This document shows, piece by piece, positions 38,301-50,127 of a stretch of DNA of 64,000 nucleotides. Source of the stretch: Numida meleagris (taxonomy: Eukaryota; Chordata; Aves; Galliformes; Numididae); the NCBI RefSeq assembly GCF_002078875.1, contig NC_034410.1, positions 81,058,832 through 81,122,831 of the forward strand, given 5' to 3'. The notes below the pieces were generated by a model, which had not been told where the DNA came from, did no database searches, and saw only the letters and a list, made by a program, of their open reading frames with translations. Positions within the stretch are counted from its first letter, which is position 1, and the number at the start of each line of letters is the position of its first letter. Made by a program: the position numbers and the translations under genes.

Positions 38301-39842
38301 GATAGCTATAATAGCAACTCCAGTCATAATAAATGTCTCATTACATTTAGCACTATCTAAACATGATAAAATAACAGCCCTTGGACCCATTCTTTTTTTG
38401 TCTACATTCTCCTTTTGAGATTGCTGACTTGTCATCTATCAATAGAAAGCAATATAGAAGTTGGAAGATGTTTCAAGTGGAGATCTTTTACATTACAAAG
38501 AAGGTGAGTAATCGATAGCATATTTGCATACTTAATTGTTTATTTAATGGACAGATAATCACCTGGCATTTCTAGCTGCAGTTTAATCTGTTCACTTAGA
38601 TATAAAACAGCACCATTTAGCATTTATTTTTGCACATTCTTCCTGTTATTTCCAGGCCTAAGATACCAGACAAACATCACGGTTTCTTTAATTGCTGTGA
38701 ATGGATAATGTCCAGATTTCAGTTACATCTACTGTATGTTTCTCTGATCATTAGGCCAGAAGGAAAAAAAGTAACTACTCTACTTAGTCTTTTGCTCTGT
38801 CTCTCAAAATTCATTACCTTCCAACTTAAAATATGTAGCAATGTCTTTGAGCTTCATCAAAGTTTAAAATATCCAATAAAATATTGTGAGTGCATTCAAT
38901 TTCCCATTTTCTCAACTTTTCTTTCATCTCTATTGTAAAACACCCTTTCCGTCCATAGAATACTCTTCTATTTTAAAAACAGTGAAAATGAATCTTTTTT
39001 TCTCTTTGCAGAATTCTTTTAATATATTAAGAGGGAACATGTGAAGACTGAAATGAACAACTTATTTTCGTTTTAGGATCTCTAATAAATGTAACCCATT
39101 GATAGAAAGAAAAATCACACATTGACAAATCACATCGTAATACATTAAATATATATATATTAAGCTTCAGTGTCATATCAGCAAGTTGAAAGCCAAGAAG
39201 TGCTATAAAGCCCAGGTTAAAAGTTTAGAAGGGGAGAAGAAAGGAGGAGAAAGATCAACCTGTCAAGTGTCCAACTTTATTTAATTAAGAAAAGCAGAAC
39301 TGTCTAAAATAGCACACAGATCAAGTAGCTGCTTGCCACTTGGAAAAACTCTAAAAATCCATGAGTCAAATTCTTTTTTGCTTCCTTAAAGGAGTTAGCA
39401 AGTCTTCTATTCCCAGGGACTTGGTCAAATGCAAGTATATCTAAATCTTTAAAACTACTCTATATTCACACGTCTTATTATGGGAACATATTTAATTGCT
39501 CCATACAAGCTGTTGATGGTATGAAGAATATCTGAATTTAAATTCAGAGCCAGACAAATGAAATTAATATCTGTTGTCAAACTGTTGTATGTTGACGAGG
39601 TGGTACAACAAAAATACCTCAGCAGAGTGACAGAGAACTTAAATGCTGCTTAGATACAGATTCAAAATATACTTGTAATATTCGTTGTCATCATTCTGTT
39701 GGATTATGCATCAGACTGAATGTATGAACTTTACAACAGTTAAACATGAAGTGATTTCTGACACTGGATTGCAATCCAGTATAACTGCAAAGTAGCTATA
39801 CAAACTTCTAACCTGTAATAATTCATCAGCCTGATGAAAATA
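38301..39842. other. AT-rich unique DNA, no gene seen
   Basis: A short AT run lies at about 39148-39160. It is followed by TAAGCTTCAGTGTCATATCA at 39161-39180, which recurs with one mismatch at 61229-61248. A 102-codon frame at 38630-38938 is unrecognised. Confidence 0.5.
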
Positions 39843-40398
39843 TGTAGGTTGCTCTGAAAGTAGTGTCATCTGTTTATTTCCATGGAAGCTGCAACAAAGA
39901 GCACAATAACACTACCTGATAGAGCAAATTCTCAACTTCAAAACTCTATTTTTCAACATAGTTACCACCATTAGCTATGCATTTGCACCAGCAATTAACA
40001 AGAGCCTGCATGCTGCAGTTATAAAAATCTGGACCAGAAGAGTCCCATTGTTTGACAGTTGCTATGATGGTGACGTTGCTGAAATGCGCCACTCACCACC
40101 TCACTGTGCTCACATCCACTGTTTGGTCTCTGTGACCGTTCAGTAAGCAGCAGAGAATATCAATGGGTGAACATTTTTCTGTGTGGAGGAATTCATACCT
40201 TTTCTTCATACACACTTCCATGTCAGACACCATTCTGTCAGACTGCCCCTCTGCTGCCATCTGTCTCATGGCAACAAAATGTAATGGAACATTGGCAGGA
40301 AAGTTCAAACTCTACTGCCATACCAGCAACATCTGCCTCTGACATCTCTGACATGGGCTGATATAATAAAATAGGAGACACTTTTAGAGCAGTCCTCA
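39843..40398 (-). mobile_element. Mariner deletion derivative (non-autonomous Galluhop-type)
   Basis: A 556-bp element with both mariner ends, left GGTTGCTCTGAAAGTAGTG and right AATAGGAGACACTTTTAGAG, flanked on each side by TA (39841-39842 and 40399-40400). Compared with the copy at 12664-13962, about 735 internal bp are missing. The join falls at GTTGCTGAAATGC, about 40075-40085, so the transposase catalytic region is gone. Orientation is given relative to the transposase strand of the longer copy. Such a copy could only have moved with transposase supplied in trans. Confidence 0.88.
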
Positions 40399-40917
40399 TA
40401 TTTTAGCTAAAGTAATAGCTTGCTGGAAAATCTAAAATATTTTCAGCCCTATTACAATATTGAAAAACTGTTATCCCACGTATTTTTTAACACACCACAA
40501 AGTAATGAAGAAAAATGTACACAAAGAGATTTAAAGCTGAGGAAAAATATCAGATTCTCATGCCTGGGCAGCTTGTGGGTCCTACATCTCATTACATTTA
40601 CTCTGTTATTTAATGTAGGCATAATTCTCTCTAGTTCTTCAAATTTACACCTGTTTCACACTCCTCTGAGCAAGAGCAGATGATGCCCATTGAGTTAATA
40701 CATTCTTATTATGTACTCACGGATTTTAGTGTTCTTCCTATTCAGACATAAGGCTTTATCTATTTAAATGTGGCATTCACCCTTTAGTGCATTTATTGTA
40801 AGGTTGGCAATTTAAAAGTTTTTCTCCATCAGAATCAAACATCATAAGCTTTAACTTTTATTGAGATCCTTATAAGCATTTATCTGAGTTAGAAGATTTA
40901 GGGGTACTTATCACTTA
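40399..40917. other. Spacer between two mariner copies
   Basis: AT-rich DNA with an 87-codon frame at 40420-40683 that I do not recognise. No repeat was seen. Confidence 0.5.
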
Positions 40918-41036
40918 CATAGGTTGCTCTGAAAGTAATGCTTCCTATTTATTTCCATGGAAATTATAACAGATACAAAGAACAGTATAGCACTATTTGA
41001 TAGAGCAAATTCTCAGCACCAGAACACTATTTTTCA
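40918..41036 (-). mobile_element. Mariner terminal fragment
   Basis: The element starts after TA at 40916-40917 with the end sequence AGGTTGCTCTGAAAGTAATG. It then follows the same family through TTATTTCCATGGAAAT, GATAGAGCAAATTCTCAGC and ACACTATTTTTCAA, then stops matching. Only one end (about 120 bp) is present, so it is a truncated remnant. It lies in the same orientation as the derivative about 520 bp upstream. Confidence 0.85.
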
Positions 41037-41855
41037 AAAAAGTAAAATCTTGCAAAAAAAAAAAAAACAGCACTGCTTTGTGGCTTAGAAGGAGGAAAAG
41101 AAAATGTGTTTTTGGTCAACTGTTGTGTTTGTCTGTGTGTGTTTGTGTTGTTTTGTATTCAATCTTTCTAAACTGAAAATGAAAATACCTCACTCTGAGT
41201 GGAAAAAAAAAAAAAGACAGAAACTCTTCTTCTCCCATTTTAGTTTGTTCTAGAAGACCTTATAATAGAAATGTAAGAAGTGTAATAGAAGAAAAGTATT
41301 TGAGAGCAAGAATGAGATGGGGAGTGAGAAATGGATAGATTGGTTTTATTTGCTTCTTAAATTATCTGTCTGCACCTTTTCTGAAAGATCATCACAGGAG
41401 AAAGATTACAATCTATTTACTCCCTATGTTATTTACACCATAAGCTCTTCCGATACTGTTAAACTAAAAGCATTTACCATGAAGAGCATTCTTGTCTGGT
41501 CATATCTGGCAGGACTAACAAACCCAGTTTTGTTGTTCCAAGCCATTCAGCACATAACGGAAGGAAAACACTAAACACCTGGTTTTTAGTTTTCCAAAGG
41601 GAAAAACAGGCGATTAGTTTTGCATATACAATAGCTTTGTTCCATTGTTTTCTTTATTATTATTTTGTGTTTTGTTTTGATTGTTTTGTTTTGTGTTTTG
41701 TTTTCATGAAATAGCCTTTTCAGCAATTATAAGCATAAGATGCTGCTTTGCTCTATCATTGGGTTTTCCTGTTCAAGAACATTCTAAGAACTAGAGAGGG
41801 TATTAATATTTAACAGAACAGAGTTGTAATAATGTTACTCATTTTGCAGCAGATT
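41037..41855. other. AT-rich DNA with A runs and GTTTT repeat
   Basis: A runs lie at about 41055-41068 and 41204-41216. A GTTTT/GTGTTTT-type low-complexity repeat is at about 41664-41705. An 85-codon frame at 41317-41574 is unrecognised. Confidence 0.55.
41664..41705 (+). repeat. GTTTT low-complexity repeat
   Basis: Alternating GTTTT and GTGTTTT units with one ATT interruption. Confidence 0.8.
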
Positions 41856-42300
41856 CTAAAGTATGAACTGTGTAACAAAATAACCTGCTAGGGTTATAGT
41901 GACATCAAGAGTGCAAAAGAATACATAATTCACCTGTCTTTTCCCACTTACACAAATGCTACAATTTCTTTCCCAGACCAACCCCCAAACTGTTTTCCAA
42001 GCATAAATCTCTGCATAACTCTCGGGTCTACTCGTCATCTGCTTGGCACAATTGAGAACAACACCCATGCACAAAAATTGATTCCTAAGCAACCCACAAG
42101 GAACATACTTTCTGCTCTCACTGGATGTGGGCAGCAGGTTGCTGTATGTCTGGCAGGGAGATGGTCTCCCCAGCCATTCCCTCTCCCTCAGAAGCATAGC
42201 ATGCCCCACCCAGGTGGAGACAAATCCTGCAGGTTCACGGTTGGGGTGCCTCCAAACAAAACAATAACTGCTGAATGTCCTGTCCTGCTCTGCATTAATA
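41856..42300. other. Unassigned GC-richer segment with a 117-codon minus-strand frame
   Basis: The stretch at about 42080-42260 is GC-richer than its surroundings. A minus-strand open frame, 42209-41856, begins MGHAMLLREREWLGRPSP and runs 117 codons. I see no signal peptide, conserved motif or family resemblance. The frame's second half becomes AT-rich like the background. It could be chance, a retroviral or other repeat remnant, or an exon; nothing visible decides between these. Confidence 0.25.
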
Positions 42301-42840
42301 ATGAAAATGTTAAAAATTAACTATAAAGAATATGAAGTAATCAGGAACATTTTTAAAGGTCTTTCTTGTGTGTTCTGTGTTTGAGGCTTTTTTCTCCAGT
42401 ACAGTTTCCATTCCACACTGGGTTTTGGTCCCTTTGCTACTGTTATATCTTTTAACTACCCATCATAGCAAGGAATGTTTAATTTTAACAATGATTTGTT
42501 CCTTTAATCACCTTCAGTTAATCCCAAATCCTTTTATTAAAAGGTTAGCATTATACTTCACATCTGAGAGACAGAAACAGAGGATAGGAACTATGAAGTA
42601 AAGTCATTCAAATCAGAGTTCAGCAGGCATAGTTACATGCATTTCAGTAGTTAAGCATAATCAAACACAAAACCAAAACCATAAAGCAGCCTTTTTTACT
42701 GTTTTAGGCTTAATAATAGTTTTCTCTTGTGTAGTCTAAAAGTCAAGCCATGCATTACTTTAACACATTCCTTTAAGCTACTTCCACCAAACTGACAGTG
42801 ATGAAGGATCACTATTATGGACATACAATCTGAAGAGAAT
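42301..42840. other. AT-rich unique DNA, no gene seen
   Basis: No repeat or gene recognised; a 77-codon frame at 42368-42601 has no visible similarity. Confidence 0.5.
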
Positions 42841-42950
42841 TACAGATTTTCATAGGTTGGAAGGGACTCCTGGAGATCATCTAGTCCAGCTCCCTGTTTC
42901 CTGTCTTGCAGTCTGTGTCCATTGCCCCTTGTCCTTGTGCTACTGTGGAT
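42841..42950 (-). mobile_element. CR1 LINE short fragment, reverse orientation
   Basis: Plus-strand spelling shows TTTTCATAGGTTGGAAGGGA, GGAGATCATCTAGTCCAGCT, CCCTGTTTCCTG and then CATTGCCCCTTGTCCTTGTG. These blocks are separated by about 200 bp in longer CR1 copies, so this fragment also carries an internal deletion. It is non-coding. Confidence 0.85.
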
Positions 42951-45723
42951 AATATTCCCAAGACTGATATTAATCTTTTATGTTCAAGAACTCAATTCTT
43001 GGAAAGTTCAGTTTGGAGAACGAAAGTGATTTTACTATTTGACATTATTGTTAAAATATTTTTTATTTGAATTCATTCCATAATAAACTGTTCCATCTAC
43101 TATGCTTCCACTTCAACCCTGAAAAAAAAAAAAAATACTGCAATGTTTCAGAAGTCTCCATTTTACAGTTATCATAAAAATTAAAAAGAACTTCCTGGAC
43201 TAATGCCCTCAGTTCCATAGGTCAGAGGGCATGGATGAGTTCACCAAAGCCACACTGCTTTCAAAAACCAGAGGATATTAGCTTCCTAATAAAGCGTTTA
43301 CGGTATAGTGTTTTATTGCAGTTTTCTTTTGGGATGTTTACATCAATGAGAAGGAGAAATCAAGCTCAAACGCAACATTTCCCTTGATTACCTAGTATGA
43401 TTCAAGCTCCTGTAACTCTTTCATATTAAAAATTAATAAATAAATAAATAGAAGAGGAATAAAAACTGTAGTATCTAAAGGTACAAGGTAAAGATCGTAG
43501 TTCTGAGTGGACAGTGAAAAGATGGAAACAAGAATATATTCTGTGTGTAATATCTGAATTCTTCAGTGATATGAAAAAGAAAATACTAACATAAACACTC
43601 TAAATCAAATCCACTTTATAGCCACAGAATGTCACAAAATGCCTAGGACAAAATAAATCACAGGAAAAAAATTCCAACATAATACATGCACAGAAAAATC
43701 AAGTAGTATAGATAAACTTTCTAAACATTAATGTTCCTAATTTACCATCTATATTTAATTTAACAGATTTTGAATACTTAGAATCATAAACCAAACATTA
43801 CAAATTACAATCAAAAAACACATCCTGACATTCACTATGTTGAAACAAGTCATGCTGTGAGCAGCAGAGCAATAAGAAACTCACTGTTCTACAGATCTGA
43901 GTTTTATAGTTGATTACGAGCCACAACTGAAGTTTCCACACTGGCATGGACATTCTTAGACTTGTTTTCACCACTTTCATGACCAAAACAGAAATGTGAA
44001 TCTAAAGTTAGATAAAAATGATATTTAAGCTATCTGAAATTATGACTCTCTGTCAAATAGGGCATATCTATGAATTTTCCAAATACTCTGACTGAACACT
44101 AATGACATTAAAGCCAGTACAACAGGTGACCTTACTTCCATTAGTTCATATATTATTAAAGTCCTTCAAATTAGCTTATGTAATTATAACCAAACTTCTC
44201 AGATATGTGTTAATATTTTACCTGACTTCTGGACCTCATCTTGACATGGTATGGACATTTTAGTAGCACTAAATTCCACTAAAATTGCTTGGCATGAATT
44301 GTGAGGCAAGCATACAGTTTAATGACAGAAATAGGGCTTGCTACTTTGTACAAAAGAGGCGGGTGGAACATTTTGCATCAGCACGACTTGAGCAAAGTGA
44401 GCATATTTTGAAAATAAATGTAGTGAAATAATATTAACCTGTGAAAAGTTAGGCTAGGATGCCCAAGGACAGAACAACAGGAACTACAATTGCTAGTGAC
44501 AACCTTTTAAAATCAGTCAGTCCTTCAAAGGGTAGTCAACATGTGCAACTTAATCTTCAGAACTGCAGTTTAGATGTCTGCTATGTGAAAGGGAGCAAGC
44601 TGCAAAATAAAGAACTGCTCCACCACAAGAAAATAAAGCAGTGAAATATTTAACCTAACAAAAACAAAAAGTAAGCATATCAAGCAAGTCATTCATATAC
44701 CAGCTTTCAAGCCAAAGACCAGGAAAAATCTGAGAACAAACTATGAAAGAGAGACATTCAAGTTCTCAGATCAAACCATCTGTCAGGTTGGTCAGACACC
44801 AGTGCTGAAGTCTTCACCTGTCTTCTCATACTCAAAGCATCCCAGTGAGATAAGAGTCAGGAAAGCACTGCACATTAAAAGAAATGGATTTTTTAATATC
44901 TAGGCTTTGGAAAAGAAATGCTCTGAAGAATACACTGAGAATGGAAACAACTGCAGACCAAGTATAACTGAAGATAAATAACAGATCTGATAAGTGATTG
45001 TAATTCATGTGGGCAACCAGCAAGAGACAAGAAAAGGTAAAGGCAAATTACTGGCTAGATACAAAGAAAAATAATGATCTCCACCTTGTAATCTCTCATT
45101 TCAATCTAGACTAATTTATTGCACAATTAGTGCTCACTTGGAATGTAAGAAAGATAGACTTAACTTGCTTCAGGCCAAAGAGATGTCTGAACTGAGGTAT
45201 CTCATTTCATTCACAGCTGGTCAAGGAATTACATGAAAATATATACTAAACTCATCACTTTCTTTGCTTTGCAAGCATCTTGTTTTCAGAGAAGAATAAT
45301 ATATTTTTAAAAGGATTGATTCTATAACTGCTTGATCTCTTGTCTTTTTACCAAAGCAGTCACCTGCTAGGTGACTCTGCAGGAATACTTAACATCTAAG
45401 TCCCAGTTTAGATAGGAAATTGAACTGCGCTGCTCAAACCAGGAGCAGATGCAAGGGGACTTCTGGGAAGAGCAGACAGATGTCTACAAGTCACCAGGAC
45501 ATGAACACAAGATAGGTGTCAGATTGTAGTTTTGCATCTAGGCTTCCCAATTCCACCTCGACATTACTTTATCATCAATTTCCTTTACTAACTTTGTTCT
45601 TTGAGCTTGCAGGTTTTAAGGCATTTTTGAGAAACAAATTTTTGTAATTGTTTCTTTTAACAGGTCTTATTAGAAAAAATTCACTATACCACCAAGGGTT
45701 GTTACCTATACTGTACACATTAC
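42951..45723. other. AT-rich unique DNA, no gene seen
   Basis: Contains an A run at about 43122-43134 and a TAAA repeat at about 43433-43450. Frames of up to 77 codons are unrecognised. Confidence 0.55.
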
Positions 45724-46304
45724 TGTGGTGAGTTGACCCCAGCAAGTGACCGCATTCCCAGCCAGTCACCTTCTCACTACCCGCCAGTGGGATGTGCCAG
45801 AGAAACAAAGGACAAAAGCAAGAAACTCAAGAGTCAAAACAAAGAGAGTTTAATATGAGAGGAGAAGACGTGTATGGAAGCAAAGCAGAATAAGATGTTT
45901 ATTCTCTACTTCTCATGGTCAGACAGATGACCAGCCACTTCCTGGAGCAAATGTTATAACCACAAATACAGTTTCATCTGTATCCCCTACCCGTACCTCT
46001 TTTCCTGAGCTTTTATTGCTGACCATGACAACACGTATGGTATGGGAATATCAGATATCTAGTATGGCAAATATCTTTGTGAATTCTGGTCAGCTGTCCT
46101 GTCTGTGTTCCACTGCCCCCACCCCTTGCCCATCACCAGACTAATCATAAAAGGGCAAGGGTGGGAAAATCTCAATGCTGTGCAAGTACTGCTCAGCAGT
46201 AGTCAAAACAGTGGTTTGTTACAAACACTGTTTGAGTCACAAATCTAAAATACAGTATCATACCACGCTGTTGTGCAGAAAGTAAACTCCACTGCAGACA
46301 CACA
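45724..46304 (-). mobile_element. Solo LTR, avian ERVL-like, reverse orientation
   Basis: On the plus strand it starts TGTGGTGAGTTGACCCC and ends CTGCAGACACACA. On the minus strand this gives a TGTGT...CCACA LTR of about 580 bp. Read on the minus strand it contains TGCTGAGCAGTACTTGCACA, GGACAGCTGACC, CCATACCATACG and GTCAGCAATAAAAGCTC, the last holding the AATAAA signal (46017-46012). This order is that of a very common avian ERVL LTR family. I found no convincing flanking duplication. No internal region is attached. Confidence 0.8.
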
Positions 46305-49300
46305 AAGAAAAATAACTTTGGATTGCTGATCAGGTTTTCATACATCTTCACTATTAAAAAGAAAATGTCAGTATAGGATCCTGTTGGAGCTGAGTACTTG
46401 ATAGGTCAGATTTTGAAAAATATAAAGGTAAATCCACACGTAGAATAGGGTAGGAGATGGGCTTAAAAAACAAAGAAACAAGCAAACAGAAACAAACAAA
46501 AACAACAGAATATGCCCTGCTATCAGAATAATGCTTGGATAAAGGAAAACAATAATGCTGTTCAATATGGAAAACTAATATTTTTAAAACACTCCATGTT
46601 AAGGAAAATGATAGAAAACCTCTCTCTCCAGTAGTTTACTCAGGTGGTACCAGATGCTTTCAGAGAGGAAGCAAACTCACCATAATTTTTGTTCCATAGG
46701 ATTTATCTCTGGGACTCCAGTTAAACTTTGATTCAAAAGAAGCTTTATGTGTGCTCTAGATTAATAATGAAAATGTATGCCTGCTTTAACTAAACACGTA
46801 TGGTACAAGGCTTGTGATGTTGATCTTGCAATCTCTCCTGGATTTGCACTTTAGGATCACCTGCCAATTGCATTTCAGACACCAGATTTGTGCTATGACT
46901 AAGCCATTATAATTGATGAGTTAATTATTAGTCACAAATACTGAAAAAAAGCAAGAGGAAAACAGACAGATACTGACATCAGATGTTAGGCTGAGCATGA
47001 AGAAATCCCGATTACTCATCCTTCAGGGAGAATCCTTATGTGGATTTACAGTTCCTCACATCTTATCTGCATCTTATTAAAGGAGAGGGAGAGGGAGAAG
47101 AGAGGGCATTTTTAGTGGCCTATGGGAGAACTTCAAGGGTGACTGGTATATTTTAAGAGATAGAACAACGATGTTCCATTCTAAAATTCTGCAGATCATC
47201 ATTACCATTCTGTGGGTAAGGTTTACATCTTAAGAAGATACAAATAATGGACTTTTTTTTTTTTTTTTTAAGCTCTTAAAAATCTACATCTGAAGTAATA
47301 GAAGGAGCAAAATGTAACTTTTTTCTGCTGCTGCTTTTATTGTGACCTTGGGGTCCCCACAATTTTTTTTTCTAATAATAGAAAATCCAGCTATAAATAA
47401 GCTGTTGTTTCATCTCTTTGGTCTTTCTGGGCAAATAACAATGATAACATACTGAATGTTTATCTCAGCTAGTCTTTATCACATTATTTTAGTGATAAAT
47501 TACACTAGAATTATAGGATTCTAAACTTTTCATTAAAACTTATTTTATTATTATCTGTTTAATCTCAGTCCCTCGAAATAGAACAGGACAGAAGCTTTTA
47601 ATTAGAGAACTCTGAATAAAATAATTAACAAACAGTAAATTGCAAGCAATAATCGTATTTCTCAAAGTATGTACAATAAAATCTTTTTGCAGCAGTTTGT
47701 AATGAGCTGAATACTTTCTGGAAGAGAAATAAAAAGAGAGTTAATGTTATTAAGTGCTTCATTATTCATCTTGGTGACATTTTCATCTCAGTGAGTTAAA
47801 CGTCCCCAAATGTTGTAGGACCAGAGCCTTGCTTCTGTAGCTGAAGAAGTCCTAGTCAGATCTAGAGCAACAATGAATAAATAACAATGTGTGAGATCAC
47901 ACTTCCAAACATTTCACATCTCAAAGTGCAGAGGGAAACCATGGCCTCCTCGTTGGGGTCACTGTCCGAAACAAAGATTGAGTTTCGCTGAGCCAGCATA
48001 ATTTATATCACTGACATTAGCTCTCCAAAGGACCTACAGACTCTCTCAGAAATAAACTTATTTCTCTCCAGTTTCCACGTTTCAGTATAACAATCTATTT
48101 GAACACCGCATGTTTCTGGGAAGTTCTCTTGTAAAGAGGGAGATCCTTTTGGCTTTCTCTGTCTCTTCATACTGGGAAAGTCACCTTTAAGGAAGTCCAG
48201 TTTTTGAGTCATGTACAGTTATAGACAGAAGGAATGAAATCATGAGGGGAGGCCATGAAATTCTCTGCAGTCACAAGGACAAGAGTTTGAAATCTGCGTC
48301 TTCTGCTCTTGCTATTCTGACTGTGCATATCAGATCTTGTAGTTGCAACCTGCAACTCACAGACTGGAACAGGAACACTGCTCATTCCTACTACAATCAC
48401 TACACAAACCAGGAAAGGAAATGACTTTATTTCTTCATTTTTTGCATACGTCTATACTTTTTTTTTTTTCTTACTTCTTTCCAGCAGTTTTCATAAAGCA
48501 AAATTCAGAAGGTCCCCTAGACTCGAGTAATGAATATTTGACTATCTTCTCATTCACACAAATTAAAAGACATGCTAATGCACTTTATACTTAATAACAG
48601 TTCACTGAGCAGTAACTCAGAGGAAACTACTCTAGCTAAGATCACCTAGAAGTATATGAAGGACTACAGTAGAAGAGAGCCTGGGCTCTTACCTATGCAT
48701 ATGTACATTGTGTCATTTTTATTCTTATATCTCAAGAATATAGGTTAGACATTGTTTTTATTTCCTTTATCCTTTATGAATTCTTCTATTCAGAAAAGCA
48801 AGTGGTCTAAATGGCAGATCATATATTAAACAGTATAATAGATAGTACTTCAGAAAACCTGCTGTACACTCTTCCAGTAAAAGCTTTATAAATATTTCTT
48901 CTTCTTTTCTCTTATTCATTTAAACGCAGGGGGAAGCAAACAAAAAAAAAATCAAAACAAAACAAAACAACAACAACAAAAACAGAAGATAAAGCACCAT
49001 GAGTTTGTAGCAGTTTTTTTATACAAACTTTTGCTAAGTGATTTTTCAAATATTTAATGCATTAAATTGCTTTAGAGAAAGGTCTTTCAAATTCCCACTT
49101 CCAGATGAAATCAGGAACATCGTATTGCTTTGATCTTCAAATTCCACCTCCAACTCCATTTAATTCAACCTGGCAATATAATTATTAATGATTACATGGC
49201 TCTACTACCATCAAACATTCAGTTAGGTAGTACATGCTGTCGTTGCTATTTCTACAACTTAATGATGTGATTTTTTTTTCCCTACTGCCAATCAAACATA

Positions 49301-50127
49301 TCTTACTTAAATGTCATTTCATAATATTGATTCTGAAAGTAAATTAATAAAATTCATCAATATTTTGAAATCCTTTAATCTGATTAACATTTTAAACATA
49401 CGTTATCATTAGTTTGCCTTTTCTCCTGCTTCTCTTTCTGCTGGAGATTAACAAAACAGATATACAAATATGGCCAACATATCTGTGTATTTCTAATATA
49501 CAGTGAAGATTAACAATGCAGAGAACATATTCCTACCTCTAAATTTCTATATCTTGTGATAACCAATTTCTGGTCCTTTACAGCAACCAGTGACGATAAT
49601 ATATGCTATTCTCAATTGAAAATATTACACCTGAAATCTTATGCGCCTGTCAAAGTGTGGAAGGACAGGAGTTTACATCAGTGAGATTCCCAGAGGAAAT
49701 CATAAGATCTTTAAAATTTAAAAGCACCATGTTTTGGTCTTTGAATATGAACTGGAACAGTTGACTTCTTAAGCAGAGAAATTTCAAAGTGATAAGGAAA
49801 GACTGAATAGATATAAATGATAACTGCACATCTCCTTTTATCACCATTCTTGAAATCTTTTCTCCCAGTGGGGTTTCAGAAACTTCAAACATTTCAGCTT
49901 TAGTGAGCTTTGTTCCATTTCCCTATGGTCCTCAGGCCACTCCTACCATCAGAATCAAGATCCCTCCTTGCACTCCCAGCCTCTGTGCTTGACCTGCAGG
50001 TCTCTCTGCTCCTCTGACTTCTAAGATGTCTTGCTCCACTCCTTATGAAAAAAAACAATCTCTCCCTCCCCTTCAAAACAGGTCCTCCAGACTCCTTCAC
50101 ACCATTTATACTTAAAAGAATAAAAAA
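46305..50127. other. AT-rich unique DNA with T and CAA/CAAAA low-complexity patches
   Basis: A T run lies at about 47253-47269 and an ACAAA/CAA-type patch at about 48955-48981. A moderately GC-richer stretch at 49910-50100 has a 66-codon minus-strand frame that I cannot identify. Nothing else is supported. Confidence 0.5.
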
